This document shows, piece by piece, positions 12,608-25,200 of a stretch of DNA of 64,000 bases. The notes beneath the pieces were generated by a model, which did not search any database, was not told where the DNA came from, and saw only the letters and a list, made by a program, of their open reading frames with translations. How positions within the stretch are numbered: the stretch's first letter is position 1; the number at the start of each line of letters is the position of its first letter. Both the position numbers and the translations under genes were made by a program. Origin of the DNA: Laccaria trichodermophora (taxonomy: Eukaryota; Basidiomycota; Agaricomycetes; Agaricales; Hydnangiaceae); contig JACTVC010000014.1 of NCBI GenBank assembly GCA_018417955.1, positions 310,001 through 374,000 of the forward strand. Reading direction: 5' to 3'.

Positions 12608-13816
12608 TCATCTAGTCCATGGCAATACCTTACTAGCATGTAAATCCTTCCTCCAAAAGCGACAGATAAAAGACATGCAGCGGCTGAGGAGACGTTGTAT
12701 GCGTTGCACCTGTATCAATACAAAATGACAAGAGAGAGACAGAGAAGAAAGTAAAAAGATGTACCACCCTGAAAACGCACCACTAGGACATCCCTTACCC
12801 AACAAAATCAACACAAACACGCCTCCCCACAACACCACACCCGCCACGTCAACTACCGCAAGCTTCTTGGCCCACCTGCGTGCATGGCGCCATGATTCCT
12901 CCATTGCTAGCGCAGCAAGTATCCCGCGTCTGCATTGGTGTCTTCCCCTGCCTTTACTACATGGTTTGGGAACAGAAAAGCCACCTGGCATACTGCCGTC
13001 ATCGTTGTTGTGGTCCGGGTCAAAGTTGAAGGCATGTGGGTCGACGATGAGGTTGATTTGGACATCTCCCCCTCCTCCTCCCCCTTTGCCTTTCCCACCA
13101 TTCTTCCCCTGTTTACCACTGCCTCTGCCTTTCTTCTTCTCCCCAGTAACGGGGAGGACCATCATTCCGTTCCCCAACAATGGTTTCCCCACGTCTTTCC
13201 CCTTTTTCGTGGGGAACGACAACATGGCTGGAAGATAAAAAGGTAATGGAGAAGGAGATGGAGAGGACATGTAAAACGAATGCAGCGGGTTTGTTGGCGG
13301 GTGGAGGTGGATCCCTGAATGAGGTTGTTTGATGACAACAGCTGCGTATATACTCGCAACCGCTGCCAAGTGCAAAACATTTTGTCAGGGCTTGCATTAC
13401 GAAATTGCCTTTCATGTCGACGGTCCCAATGAGTGGTTTCCCGTGCTCATCCAAGAAACCGCTTGATCGCCGTTAGTTTGTGCCGAATTCGCACTCGAGC
13501 ATGTGGAGGCACTCTTCTTTGAGAAGGGGCTTGAGGGGTGTGGCATTGTATTTGGCTGGGTCAGAGCCCCATGGTACGAATTCGTGGGATGAAGTCGGGT
13601 TGTGGTGCGAGGAGGTGGGAGGAGGTGATAGTCGTCTGGTTGAAGAAGAGAGTAGTTGGCTTGTGCTTGGAGGAAAGGAATGAGGGCATTCTTCCTGAGG
13701 ATAAAACTTTCTTTGTGAGAGAGGGATACCCTCCCACGTAACATGCACTCTCGTGCCCCATTCGAGCTGGCTTTAGTTCCTCCTCTCCATATTCTGCTGC
13801 CAACACCTCCATGCAT
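12608..13816 (-). pseudogene. membrane-protein pseudogene, block A copy
   Basis: Broken copy of a basidiomycete membrane protein of unknown function, also found at 45.1-46.9 kb (plus) and 62.3-63.2 kb (minus). From the N-terminal side it has FLDEHGKPLIGTVD (about 13,450), NPLLGNGMMVLP-like sequence, a lysine/glycine run (GKGGGGGGDVQ), MPGGFSVPKP, and a hydrophobic segment LAVVDVAGVVLWGGVFVLIL (about 12,790-12,850). After a probable intron the last exon reads CNAYNVSSAAACLL. Frameshifts lie near 13,350 and in the N-terminal half. In-frame stops follow EFGTN. The same features in three copies show what the ancestor looked like, but no function is recognised. Confidence 0.6.
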
Positions 13817-14468
13817 GAACTTCGATCATCTGGCGGGGCCGACTTGTTACTGGAGCTTCGACGGCTTCATGGATTAATCAGTAACTCTCCCCATTCAACC
13901 ATAATGCATAAAGCTTTTGAAGTGCGATGACACCCTCGGGATGGGTGGTGGAGGTACATTGGTGCGCGTAGAACTTGGTAGGCTATTGATTTAATGAGGG
14001 GAGTGAATTGCATTGATTCTCTTCATGGTGGGCTGTGGCTTTAAAATTTGAGGCTTGAAGCTTGAAGTTTGATCATGCAAGTGCGGTGGGGGGTTGGTGG
14101 GGGTGTGGTGAGAACCTTGGATGAGATCTATGCGCCCTGAACGGCTATAATCCTTATTCTACCATCAGTTTTTATTACTAGAAGAGACAGGCTTGAGCAA
14201 CATACGCTGACTTGACGCTGACATGAGTCGTCACGTCATGGTGAGTGAATAAATGCGCAATCACAAAAGTCACTCATTCAGTTGGAGACGGCCTACACAC
14301 AACCTAGCACTCACTAGTTCCACTTCATGCTCACTTCTAAACCTTCAAGCTAACAATTGCGTACTTGTAATGTCACAAAAACTTGTTTACGCATCTACAA
14401 GCACAGGCGTAGATAGATCAACAATAATCTTCGAATCTTATAAAAATATGTTTTCCCCCTCCTCCCGC
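13817..14468. other. block A intergenic with a protein-kinase fragment
   Basis: At about 13,925-14,020 the minus strand keeps a shred of the kinase better preserved at 48.2-48.5 kb (KSIAYQVL ... YLHHPSR); it breaks off before the HRD motif. The rest (14,100-14,468) matches 63,230-63,565 and, inverted, 44,550-44,870, which supports a shared duplicated block. Confidence 0.55.
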
Positions 14469-15410
14469 ATGTCCTTTTGCAAGCTTCTATTCCTTTCCCT
14501 TCCCACTGGTACCTCTGCCGCCTCAGAGGCCGCTGCCGAAGTCTAAACAGTACTTGCATGTGGTCATCCACAAATCAAAATCTGCCTTTTCGCCTTCAGA
14601 GTACTCTTCACTTTCTCGGCGAGGCAATGTTCCAACTTAACTGATCGTTCCTTCTACGAGTACTCCATCCCGACAAGGGTTTCATCCATTGACAAACTCT
14701 TTGCATTTTGAGATACCAACAATGTCTTCACGGTACTCAGGCAGCCCTATTGGCGTTTCGAGTTTCATTTACATTTGATTCGACTTCACCCTGTCCAGAA
14801 CACGTGAGACAAGCTTCAAGGTGGGAGGTTATGAGTGAGGGCAAACCTGAGAAATGAGGAATCGTTTGTGGATGTTTGAACCTTGTAGTATATATGTGCC
14901 TGTTCATCTGTCAATCGAGTCACTTCAATTGTCCTTGCATGCTTGAGGTGAAACTATGAGTTTGGACACAGGTATAAGTTTGAATACATCTGGACAGGGC
15001 TATAAAGGAGATAATGAGTTTTTTTACGCGTATGTTTGAGTTGTGTGACAAGCTCACCAGATCCACCATTTCGCAGAAGTGGACTCGGATATCAACACTA
15101 CACTCCGCAAGGACTGGATATCTTGCAGAATTGTGGATAGGCGCAGAGACTTGGTTTGTCATGCGATACCCAAAAACAACCAGCATATCGTTGATGGTAT
15201 CAATCCATTGAGTCTATGATGGAAGAGAGTGACTGCAAAAGAGAATCTTATGAACTGAGAATTCAAGGACCAGACACGCTTACATTGAGAAAAGGTTCAT
15301 TTCCTATCTCTGTCCTGCACAACTCAAATCGAAATCGACAAGGGCCATTTTGTAAACGGCGAAACGTAACTTGCAACCAGAGAGCTCTTCCAGCATTGTC
15401 ATTGAATTAG
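14469..15410 (+). pseudogene. family M, block A copy (unrecognised, broken)
   Basis: Unrecognised sequence family, also present at 44.0-44.5 kb (minus), 25.4-25.7 kb (plus), 61.8-62.3 kb (plus) and 63.6-64.0 kb (plus). The start MSFCKLLFLSLPTGTSAAS is conserved in four copies (MSFRKLLFLPLPTGTSAAS at 63,565). Here the frame stops after about 25 residues; later words shared with other copies include PSIERIFAFSATND-like sequence and, near 15,090-15,130, TLHSARTGYLAEL. It converges on gene X. No domain is recognised and no copy in the window is intact. Confidence 0.45.
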
Positions 15411-15486
15411 CACAAGGTAATGGGACAACGACTTTCCCCTTCCTCTTCCTGAGGCGACGCGGAAGGTGCTGGTGCTTCAACATCCA

Positions 15487-17449
15487 TTAGTGGCGAGATA
15501 GGTCGAAATCACCAGAGTTGTGTTTGAGCTCCCTCAGCTGGGGTGCGAGGCCTGCGAGATGGATCAGCAGCCTTGGGTTTGCGGCCTTCAGGCTTGCGGA
15601 CAGGTTTAACCTTTGGTCGTCGTCATCGTCAGATGGTGTAGTGGCAGCACCAAACTCACCATTGCTTGATGCACATTTGGCTTTACAGGACTTCCTGGGC
15701 TTTGTTGTCATCCCCATCCACCCCATCTTCTCCATCCGTTCCTCAACCCTAGACATCCTCTATGGGCGGGGGTGCCTTTCAAAGCAACATTTGGTCCTGA
15801 TTGTTGAGGTCTATCGGATGGGATGGGAGTTTGTCTTGGGAGAAGGTGTGGCTCGGACTTGGGAGCGTGCAATGAAGGAAGGGGGTATGAACATGTCAAG
15901 CTTTGCAGGAGTCCACATGTTCTTGCCTGCTAAACCACGTAGAAGAAGCGCCACCATATTTGGAGTTGATAACAAACATTGAGGCTTCACAGATTCCGAT
16001 TTGCTGAAGGTCTGCGCTCCAGAGGATTGACAGTGAAGGTTGGGGTAACCACTGAACATGCTCAATATCTATGCAGCTGCAAGTAGTGTTTGGAAGTCCG
16101 GTCTCGTGACTGGAAAAAGACTGTAACCAGACCGGACCAAGACCGCAAAAGACCAGACCTGCAGTTCGGTCTTTTATTTTTAAGATGTAAAGACCGCAAA
16201 AAAACCGGTTAACATGAACCGTTCTTGACCGGTTTGGACCGGTCTTTTGTAGCCCCTTAAATACCCTTTAAAACGCACCCAAGAACGTACGATTTGGTCA
16301 AAAAACGAGAGAGATATGGATTAAAATGTAAATTACTTTTGGGAATAATAGATGTACCAGACTTATTTTATAGAAGGACCAATTCCTAACGGAATTTAAC
16401 GTTCTTGGGCTCGTTTTGAAGCTAATAGAGATGTTAATAAACTTACCGATTCATAATTTTAAAATATTGGCCTAAAGACCGGTCATAAACTGGTTAAAAC
16501 CGATGCAGACCGAAACCGGTCTATAGACCACAAAAAACCGCGGTCTGTGGTCTTTTTGCAGTCCGGTCTGGTCTTTTGACTTCTGGGGGAAAGGCAGACC
16601 GGTTACGGTTATGGTCCATGCCCCTGGGCATCAAAAAACCGGACTGAACCGGACTTTCAAACACTAGCTGCAAGACACCGAATGTGGGCTAGAGGTTTGT
16701 TTCAGCTCTTGAAAGCTTCAACTGGCCTCTTGGGCATTGCATTCAGCAACTTCCAAGTCGATTAAATCGCGAGGGCAGCTGCACACAGTGATAGCTTGAA
16801 ATGCAAGCAGGATAGATTATAAAGAATCGAACCGACCAAGCACTTTGAGAACCAACCACGTCCACCCATCATCCCTGTTTTCCTACCAAGAGCGCCAGTC
16901 ACAAAGACGTTTCACGATGGTCACAAACCAGTCATTCATGAAAAGTAGATCCTGGATCCGTGGCATCTTCCACTACAGTCATAGATGTTGAGAAGAGGAT
17001 ACAATGTCACCCCAAATGACACATACCTACTATGAGTGGAAAGACTGGAAACAGCAAAAGCTTGAGTGTTTTAAAGGAGGTGGCTTTGCTGCAGGGGCAC
17101 TCTTTCTCGTGCTTTTTCGACCATGATCCTTGACTCTTGCAAGGAAGTCCATCTTGAAAGTGCATTTATAGAACGCAAAACACGTAGACACACAACCAAA
17201 GGAATGGAAGCCCATTGAGGTGTAGAAGTACTCATAAGGAAGTACTTGCATCCTGAAATCTGAATGATAAGTCTTAGAGAACGATTTCAGCACTTGTAAG
17301 CGAAAACACACCTGAGGATTCCCGATGGTTTCTATTCGGCAATGGTCGTGGTTTTAAGTTGAGAAACGAATGGACATGGATGTCGAGGTCAAGGGAACAT
17401 TTGAGTGAGTAACTTCGCCTTGGAGGCCGGTGAGCTTTGAGAACACCAT
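15487..17449 (-). pseudogene. gene X, block A copy (unrecognised, broken, MITE-interrupted)
   Basis: Divergent partner of NLR2. The start MVFSK at 17449 matches the copy at 42400. An intron with GTGTGTTTTCGC donor and TTTCAG acceptor (about 17,311-17,255) is shared with other copies. The C-terminal part is basic and proline-rich (KPVRKPEGRKPKAADPSRRP at about 15,555-15,610). The frame is broken in several places and a hAT-type MITE interrupts it at 16084-16666. CpG dinucleotides are still frequent, unlike block B. I recognise no domain; the basic tail might bind DNA or RNA, but that is a guess. Confidence 0.5.
16084..16666. mobile_element. hAT-type MITE with 8-bp target duplication gctgcaag
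   Basis: The ends TAGTGTTTGGAAGTCCGGT and, inverted, TAGTGTTTGAAAGTCCGGT match. The 8-bp duplication gctgcaag flanks it at 16076-16083 and 16667-16674. An 8-bp duplication and a TAGTGTTT end fit the hAT superfamily. The interior is rich in the words accgg/ccggt and codes for nothing. The same site is empty in blocks B and C. Confidence 0.9.
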
Positions 17450-17785
17450 TTTACAATCAGAGTGCCAAAGACAAAGACGCAAAAGAATAACGTACCCACC
17501 ACAGTAACCACCCTTCCTACCTGCCAAAAGAGCGCGCTCCGCATTGTCTCTGATTTAACAACTATCCATTGTGCAGGTAAGGTTTGGTCTACGTCGAAGT
17601 GAGGGGCCTAGTAGCTGTGGGACATGGATGATGGCTTCGTGGTGGACTTTTGGCTTAGAATTTTAGTTGATAGAGTGCGGGGAGAGAAAGTGCAGGCATT
17701 GAGCAAATTGGGTTTGGATGTTCTTTGGGATTACGCCATAGAGTTTGCCGATAGACACACATGACATTTGTTTGGTTGACGTAAC
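17450..17785. promoter_or_regulatory. divergent promoter between gene X (A) and NLR2
   Basis: A 336-bp gap between two divergent starts, homologous to 42,080-42,399. Shared words include aaaagaataacgtac and gccaaaagagcgcgctccgc. The TATAAAGG box of the NLR3 copy is reduced here to gtaagg (about 17,577-17,582) by a small deletion. That shared sequence acts as a promoter is inferred from position only. Confidence 0.45.
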
Positions 17786-20700
17786 ATGAGCGCCTCGTCT
17801 TCCTTCTCAACTTCCATGTCATTTACGATGTCAAACAAACGGAAAGATTCTTTATTGGACCGGTCATCTAGTCTCAAGAAACCAAGATTGCGCTCACTGA
17901 TACCTCAATCTGTGAATGACACTACTGGTGCAACCGGCTCCAGTTCTGCGCTGCCCATCATGACGACTCCATTCCACATGGCTGATGGAGGAATGGCTGT
18001 CACTGGTGAGATAGCTAACAACTCCTTTGTGCATCAAGTCAATGTTGATCTTCATCCATTGTAGGTGACCGGGCTGGACATCCACATGTGACTCAGGCAT
18101 TGCAACAGCCTTTCCCTGTCTTAACTGGTCTGTTCTGATTGAATTCTGCTTTTCCAAGTTACTGACAGCTCTGACATAGATCATCTGAAATCTGGCCCAT
18201 GCATCTCAACCACACCTCTATCCAACTTTCCCATTGTGGATCCAGCAAGTAATTTCTACAATAAATTATTATGGTCTATATCAGATGCAAGCTCACCATG
18301 CAGGTCATTCAACTAACCCTGAAGTTGGTGTGATGAATAATTTTGAGAGGGTTCAGAACGTAAATACTGGCCCTAACCAAGGTATGATAATTTAGACAAG
18401 CTCATATTTAAGATGTTCACTTGCATTTCAACAGGTATTATCATTCAACAAGTCATCAATGAAGGTGTGTAATAATCACAATATGCTGTTGATGTCAATA
18501 AATATTTTGTTCAATAGTTGTGGATTTGGGTATTCAAATTACTCTAAAAACAATTGAGGACAAACAACTCAGTAGATATATATGCCTGTTCTAGCTGTAT
18601 CATTTTAACTGACTAATCTGATTACTTTAGTTAAAGATATTTGTGCCTGGCTTTCCCCACCTGACAGTTCTAGAAATTACCATGCAGCACATACAATTCT
18701 AAAGAGTCAGCCAGACTCTTGCTTGTGGTTTCTTAAAGGGAAGAGCTTTTCAAAGTGGCTGGCAGATGCTGGCTTTCTCTGGATCAAAGGAAAATGTAAG
18801 TTATCTGTCAATAAATACAGTTTTGCACTGTGAACTTACCAAACATTAAGCTGGATGTGGTAAACACTTTACCTGCTTTATTGTGTCAGGATGGAGGTAA
18901 CTAAATTTCTCATTAGCTCTTCCATTATTGATCATCTTTCCAAAACACAATCATCTCTTGCAACTGCTTATTTCTTTTTTGATGGCAGAGATTCTCGAAA
19001 GGAACTACAGCTGCATGATAAACTGATTCGATCACTTATTTGGCAATTCTCATTGAAATGTGGCAATGGTGTACCAGAAGTCTTGGCAAACTTGTACTCT
19101 CACTGTGGCAGAGGCTATCAGCAGCCATCTCTTGATGATCTTTATAATGTTCTCCAAAAGATTCTTGGTGGCTTTAACTCTGCATATATTATTCTGGATG
19201 CTCTTGATGAATGCTCTGAAAGAGATAAGGTGCTTGACTGGGTTCACACTGTTATCTTGCATAAGGATAGAAATGTCAGACTGCACTTGATTGCTACTAG
19301 CAGGCCAGAAAAAGAGATCAGTGACAAATTTGATTCTTACTTGTGTGTTGATCTGGTTAAAGCATCTGGAAACCATAATATTGTGGCCTATCTTGACTAT
19401 GAGCTTCTGAATGACTCTCACTGGCAAAAGTGGAATCAAGAGATTCAGGATGGAATGAAGTCAACATTGATAAAGAAAGCAGATGGAATGTATGTTTTTT
19501 ACTTAGTGCCTGAATGACAGGATATTTGCTAAATTCAATGCAGGTTTCAATGGGTTGCTTTGCAGCTAATGGAGCTTAAGAAATGCCGAACTCAGAAGGC
19601 AATCAGAGAACAGCTAAACAATCTACCTGAAGGCTTGGATGAGACATATGGCCAAATCTTGCTAGGGATTGATAAAAGAGACTGTGACTACACTAAAACA
19701 TTTCTGCTGTGGTTATGTTTTGCTGTTTGTCCAATGACATTGAAAGAACTTGCTGCAACTGTAACTGTTGATCTTGCAGCAGAAAATGGACCACAATTTG
19801 AATGTGAAAATGAACTTCAAGATATCTCAGATGTTTTGACGATGTGCTCCAGTTTTGTTATTGAATCAGAATGTATGATTGGATATTTCACCAGATTGAA
19901 GTAAAGACTAACTATGAAGCAGATGAAATCAAGCTTGCACACTTCTCTATCAAGGAATATCTCTTGTCTAAGTATATTGAAGAACATCACAACAAGAAAC
20001 TAAAAGCTTTCAGCTTGAGCCAAGAGCTCTCCCACTCTATAATATCTCAGACTTGTCTTGCCTACCTGCTGCAATTCAAAACACTGGAGGCAGTAAATTA
20101 TGCAGATTTTCCTTTAAGGGGGTATGCAGCCGAAAACTGGATATTCCATGTAAAAGCTAGTAATGATGAGAAATCTCAAGAATCATCTCTATCAGAGTTG
20201 ATGATAAAGCTTCTGACACCTGAAAATCATGCTTTTTTTAATTGGGTTGTGATTTATGATCCATCTGGTGCTGATGAACACTTGCTACCACAGTATTATA
20301 CATGCAGAGCTGGTTTGATCAAAGTTACACTTCATCTGCAAAAAAATGGAGTAGATGTGAAAAAATGGGTGAAGGGAAAGTATAGAGATGTGCTGCAGGG
20401 GGCATCATCTTATGGGTATGAGACAATTGCAAAGAGTTTGATAGAGAATGGGGCAGATGTGAATGCACAAGGAGGACACTATGGAAATGCACTTCAGGCA
20501 GCATCATATAAAGGCCAAGAGGCAATTGCAAAGCTTTTGATAATGAATGGGGCAGTTGTGAATGCACAAGGAGGATACTATAAAAATGCACTTCATGCAG
20601 CATTACTTGGGGGTCATGAGGCAGTTGCACATCTTTTGATATTGAATGGAGCAGATGTGAGAGGATGCTATCAAAATGCACTTCACACAGCATTATTTTT

Positions 20701-21447
20701 GAGTTATGAGACAGTGGCAAAACTCCTAATAAAGAATGGGGAAGATGTGAATATGCAAGAAAGACATTATGGAAATGCACTTCAAGTAGCATCATACAAA
20801 GGTCAAGAGGCAATTGTAAAGATTTTGATGAAGAATGGGGCAGATGTGACTGCACAAGGAGGACACTATGCAAATGCACTTCAGGCAGCATTAGTTGGTG
20901 GTCATGAGGCAATTGCAAAGTTTTTGATTGAGAATGGGGCAGATGTGAATGCACAGGGAGGGCCCTATGGAAATGCACTTCAGGCAGCATCATACAAAGG
21001 TAAAGAGGCAATTGTAAATCTTTTGATGGAGAATGGAGCAGATGTGAATGCACAAGGAGGATGCTATGGAAATGCACTTCAGGCAGCATTACTTGAGGGT
21101 CATGAGGCAATTGCAAAGCTTTTGATAGAGAATGGAGCAAATGTAAATGCACAAGGAGGACGCTATAGAAATGCACTTCAGGCAGCATTATGTGAGGGTC
21201 ATGAGGCAATAGCAAAACTTTTGATAGAGCATGGGGCAGATATAAATGCACAAGGAGAATATTAGGGAAATGTTCTTTAAGCAGCATCAATCAGAGGTCA
21301 TTACCAATTTGATAGAGAGTGCACTAATGTAAATGCACAAGAGTGATACTATGAAAATTCAATTCATGCAGCATCATTGAGGTGCAACATAGCCATTATA
21401 AAGCCTCCACTAACAAATAGGGCATTGGTGAAGGTACAGGGAGAATA
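17786..21447 (+). pseudogene. NLR2: NACHT-ankyrin gene lacking its P-loop
   Basis: Second STAND gene, start MSASSSFSTSMSFTMSNKRK. Exon order is as in NLR3. The winged linker and pre-NACHT words are present (WLSPPDSSRNYHAA, about 18,655-18,690), and so is Walker B IILDALDEC (about 19,188-19,214). At 18,848-18,864 only GCGK of the P-loop is left: about 18 bp including the threonine codon and the splice donor are deleted against NLR3, and a CAA codon just before has become TAA. The downstream frame could start anew at 18891, giving a NACHT without Walker A. About nine ankyrin units follow (20,360-21,262). The frame then stops at 21,263; two more decayed units can be read to 21,447, where the ancestral end probably lay. 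Confidence 0.8.
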
Positions 21448-22200
21448 AATGTAAACATAAATCTTTCTTAACCTCAGTTGTGATGACTAAGTAAGTTTAC
21501 TATATAACTATCTAAAATACTGGTTGTAACTCACAAATGGAATGTCAATAAATCAGTACTTTACCCTCCCCCACATGCTCTTATCAGTGCTGATCAGTTC
21601 TGATCAGAATTTCTACAAAGCGCTGAGCAGAGCTAGAGGACAGGTGACTTAATCTGTATTTATTGAGGTCAAACACTTGATATTCAGAGTTCCTTATAAA
21701 ATTTACAAGTCAGTTAGATCAAAGTAATGTATTTCAATTTCAACGTAAAATATATTTAACAATTATAACATAAGACTACATAGAGTGAATACTAAGGGAA
21801 GAGGAGAAGGGAGGGGGGATGGACAAAGAAGGGGGAGAGAAAAGGGAGGGGAGGGATAGGGAAGGGGGGAGGGAAAAGGAAGAGAAGGGAAAAGGGGGTG
21901 GAAGGGGAGAGAAAAGGAAGGGGAGTTGACAAGGAAGGGGGAGGGAAAAGGAAGGGGGAGGTACAGGCAAGGCAGATGGCATGGAGCACTCATCATCATG
22001 TGTAGGTGGAGGAGCAGAATGCACCCATCATCATGGCACTCGTCTGTGTGGGCACTGTCATTGTTGTCATGGGCGCTGTCATTGTCATCATGGGTGTTCT
22101 TGTCATTGTCATCATGGGCACTGTTGTTGTTGTTGTTGGCATTCTCATTGTCGTGGGTGCTCATCTGGGTCAGCACTGTCATCATTGTCATGCAGATTCC
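21448..22200. repeat. purine-rich repeat element between NLR2 and block B
   Basis: The left flank at about 21,670-21,780 (ttgatattcagagttcctta, then AT-rich) is the inverse of 56,850-56,960 and resembles 25,930-26,030, so it is one repeat family. It holds a G/A-only tract (about 21,788-21,960) and a gtcattgt/catcatggg minisatellite (about 22,020-22,190). Block B homology starts at about 22,200. The minus-strand open frames across the purine tract (serine/proline-rich) are composition artefacts. Confidence 0.6.
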
Positions 22201-25200
22201 AAACACAATTCACCCAAGGCCTGCACTTTCTCCCCCTGCACTCTGTCAACGAAAATTCTGAGTCTTATAGGCAAAAAGTGCACCACAAAGCCATTGTTCA
22301 TGTCCTACAGACCTAGGCCCTCACCTCAGCCAAACCTTGTTAAATTAGTGATGATGTGGAGTGCACTCTTTAGGCAGGTAGGAAGCCTGAGGGTGCTTAT
22401 TGCAGTGGGGCACGAGAATGTATGTTATTCTTTTGTGTTTTTGTCTTCAGCACTCTGATTGTAAAATGGTGTTCTCAAAGCCCCTCAATATCACCAGCAT
22501 CCATGGCAAATTAGTTACTTGGATGTTGCCTTGAACTTGACCTCCACATTCATTTTGTCTCTTGACTCAGAACCATGCCTTTTGCCATATAGAATCCTGC
22601 CAACCTTGAGTGTGTTTTTCCATGCAATTGTTCAAATTGTTCCCTGACACTCCTTGTTGATATTTTAGGATGCAGATACTTCCTTATGAGTACTCCTACA
22701 GAACTCTCAGATGGGTTTCCTTTACTAGATTATGTGTGTGCCTGTTCTGCCTCCCACACTGCCCTGCAAGATTCAAGAACTGTGGTTGAAGAAGTACAAG
22801 CAGGAGTGCCCCCAGCAGCAAAGCCATTTTCAGCTTTACTGTTTCCAGTATCTCAACGTACATGTCATTCGAGGTGATGTCATATTGTCTTTTGATATTC
22901 TATGACTGTAGTGGAAGATGCCACAGATCTGGGATTTACCTTTGATAAACAACTGGGTTGTGACCATTGTGTAACCTCTTTGTGACCAGCACTCTCAACA
23001 GGAAAACAGGAATGGTGGGTGGATGTGGTTGGTTCTCAAAATGCTTGGTCAGTAGTGTTTGAAAGTCCAGTCTGGTCTGGTCTTTTGGTGCCCAGTGCCT
23101 TAGACCATAACTGTAACCGGTCCTCCCAATTTCAGAAACCTCAAAAAACTGGACCGAACCGCAACAGACTGGTTTTCTGCGGTCTTTTGCAGTTACAAGA
23201 CTGGTTTCAACCAGTTCTGGTCTTAACCGGTCTTTGTAGGGGTCAGGTGCCATGAAACAATATATTCTAAGTATTCTAATGTACAAGGGGTCTGTGTATG
23301 TATACAACTTGAGGATGGGTAACCATGCATGTCTCCACATCTACCTTCACCATCCATTGACACAGCAGGTTGTCATGAACACATGCCATCCATCATTGTA
23401 TCATCGTTGTTCATCTGTGTATTGTCGTCGTCATTGTGTGTAGTCATCGTTATTCGTCTGTGTGTAGTCGTCGTTGTGTGTCAGGTATGTCATCCTCAAT
23501 GTATGCCATCCATCGTTGTGCGTCTGTATATCCTCAACGTATACCATCCGTCGTTGTGTGTCTGCATATCCTTGTCGTATCTGTGTGTCATCGTTGTTCG
23601 TTGGTTATTGGTTGCCTTGCCTTGCCACCGACAGTGACGTGACCCCTGCTTCTCATGTAAAAAAAAGGAGAGGGGGAAGGAATCACATTGCTCACCTGAA
23701 CTGATGTGGACAGTGGCACATCCGTTGACGTGCCATGTCGTCATCCCTCTGTGTGTCTTCATTGTTGGTCCGTGTGTCATCATTGTTGGTCCATGTGTCG
23801 TCATTGTGAATCCGCGGGTCGTCGTCGTTCATCCATGTATCATGTGTCGTCATCGTTCAGTTGTTGGTTGCCATGTTGCCATTGGCGACGTGGTCCCTGC
23901 TTCTCATGTGAGAAAAGAAGAGGGAGAGAGGAGGTAAGTTACTCACCTCACCGTCTGCACGATGTGGCAGGTCTGTTGACATGTCAGGTTGCCGCCATCC
24001 ATCGTCGTTTTTCGTCCGTTGGGCTGGTGACATGTCTCCAGCTTGTCATCATTGTTGGGGTGGTTGGCGGCGGTTGAACGAGGTTGAAAGATGATTTCGG
24101 GAGGCAGTGGTTGGTGGTGGCAATTGTGATGAATGGGAGGTGGTCGCAGTGATGGAGGTATGCCAGTGTGGTGGTTGAGAAGGAACTTCTTTGTTTGTTG
24201 ATCAACGATGGTTTTCATCAAAAACATATGTAAATATATGATAAGTTCAGCTCTCAAAGCCTCAAAACTAGAGGCTCGAAAGACCAGTTAAGCCAGTCTT
24301 TGCTCGGTCTTGAAATTGTGGGATCCGTAGAGGACCGTAGACCAGATCACAGTTACGGTCTTTGTTGGTCCTGATAATTTGCAGTCTTCATCGGTCACAG
24401 TCCAGTCTGGTCACGGTCTTTTTCCAGTCCTGTGACCGGACTTCCAAACACTATTGGTCAGTTTGATTCTACATAACCTACCCTTGCATTTCAGGCTAAC
24501 ACAGTGTGCAGCTGCCCTTGCAATTCAATTGACTTTGAAGTTACTAAAGGCAATGCCTGATATGCCAGTACAAGATTTTCAAGAGCTAAAGCAAACCTCT
24601 AGCCCAAGTTTGGTGGCTAGAAGCTGCATGGATATCAAGCATGTTCAGAGGTTACCATGACCTCTTGGAGCACAGGACTTCAGCAAATCAGCATATGTGA
24701 AGCCTCAGCATTTGTTATCAACTCCGATTTGATTCTAATATGACAACACTTATTCTAGTTTAGGATGCAAGGACTTGAGGACTCCTGCAAAGCTCAAGAT
24801 GTTCATATTCTCTTCACTGCACATTCTAAAGTCCAAGAGATGCCTTCTTCCAAGATGACCTCCCATCCACCAGACTGGAAGAATTCAACAATGGGGACCA
24901 AATGATGGTTTGAAAGGCACCAGTGCCCATAGAGGACGTCAAGGGGTTGAGAAGTGGACAAAGAAGATGGGGTGGATGGGGATGATGACAAAGTCCAGGA
25001 AGTCCTGCAAAGTCAGATGTACATCAGGCAACAGTGAGTCTACCCCATCTGACAATGATGACGGCAACCAATGGTTAAAGGCCCAAGGTTGCTGATCCAT
25101 CTTGCAAATCTCACACCCCAGCTAAGGAAGCTCAAACATGACTTTGGTGAAGAACTCGAAGCCCCATGTTTCAACCCACCTTACCAGTGCTAACAGATGT

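Noticed and set aside
12759..13246. Plus-strand frames opposite the membrane-protein copy
   Set aside because: Shadows of the glycine-rich coding strand; the minus-strand product is the one conserved among copies.
21763..22206. Minus-strand serine/proline-rich frames
   Set aside because: They run through a pure purine tract; composition alone keeps them open. The same holds for 28052-28490 and 56516-56888.
23252..24257. Several cysteine- and histidine-rich short frames
   Set aside because: Minisatellite inside a hAT element; frames follow the catcgttgt-type repeat.
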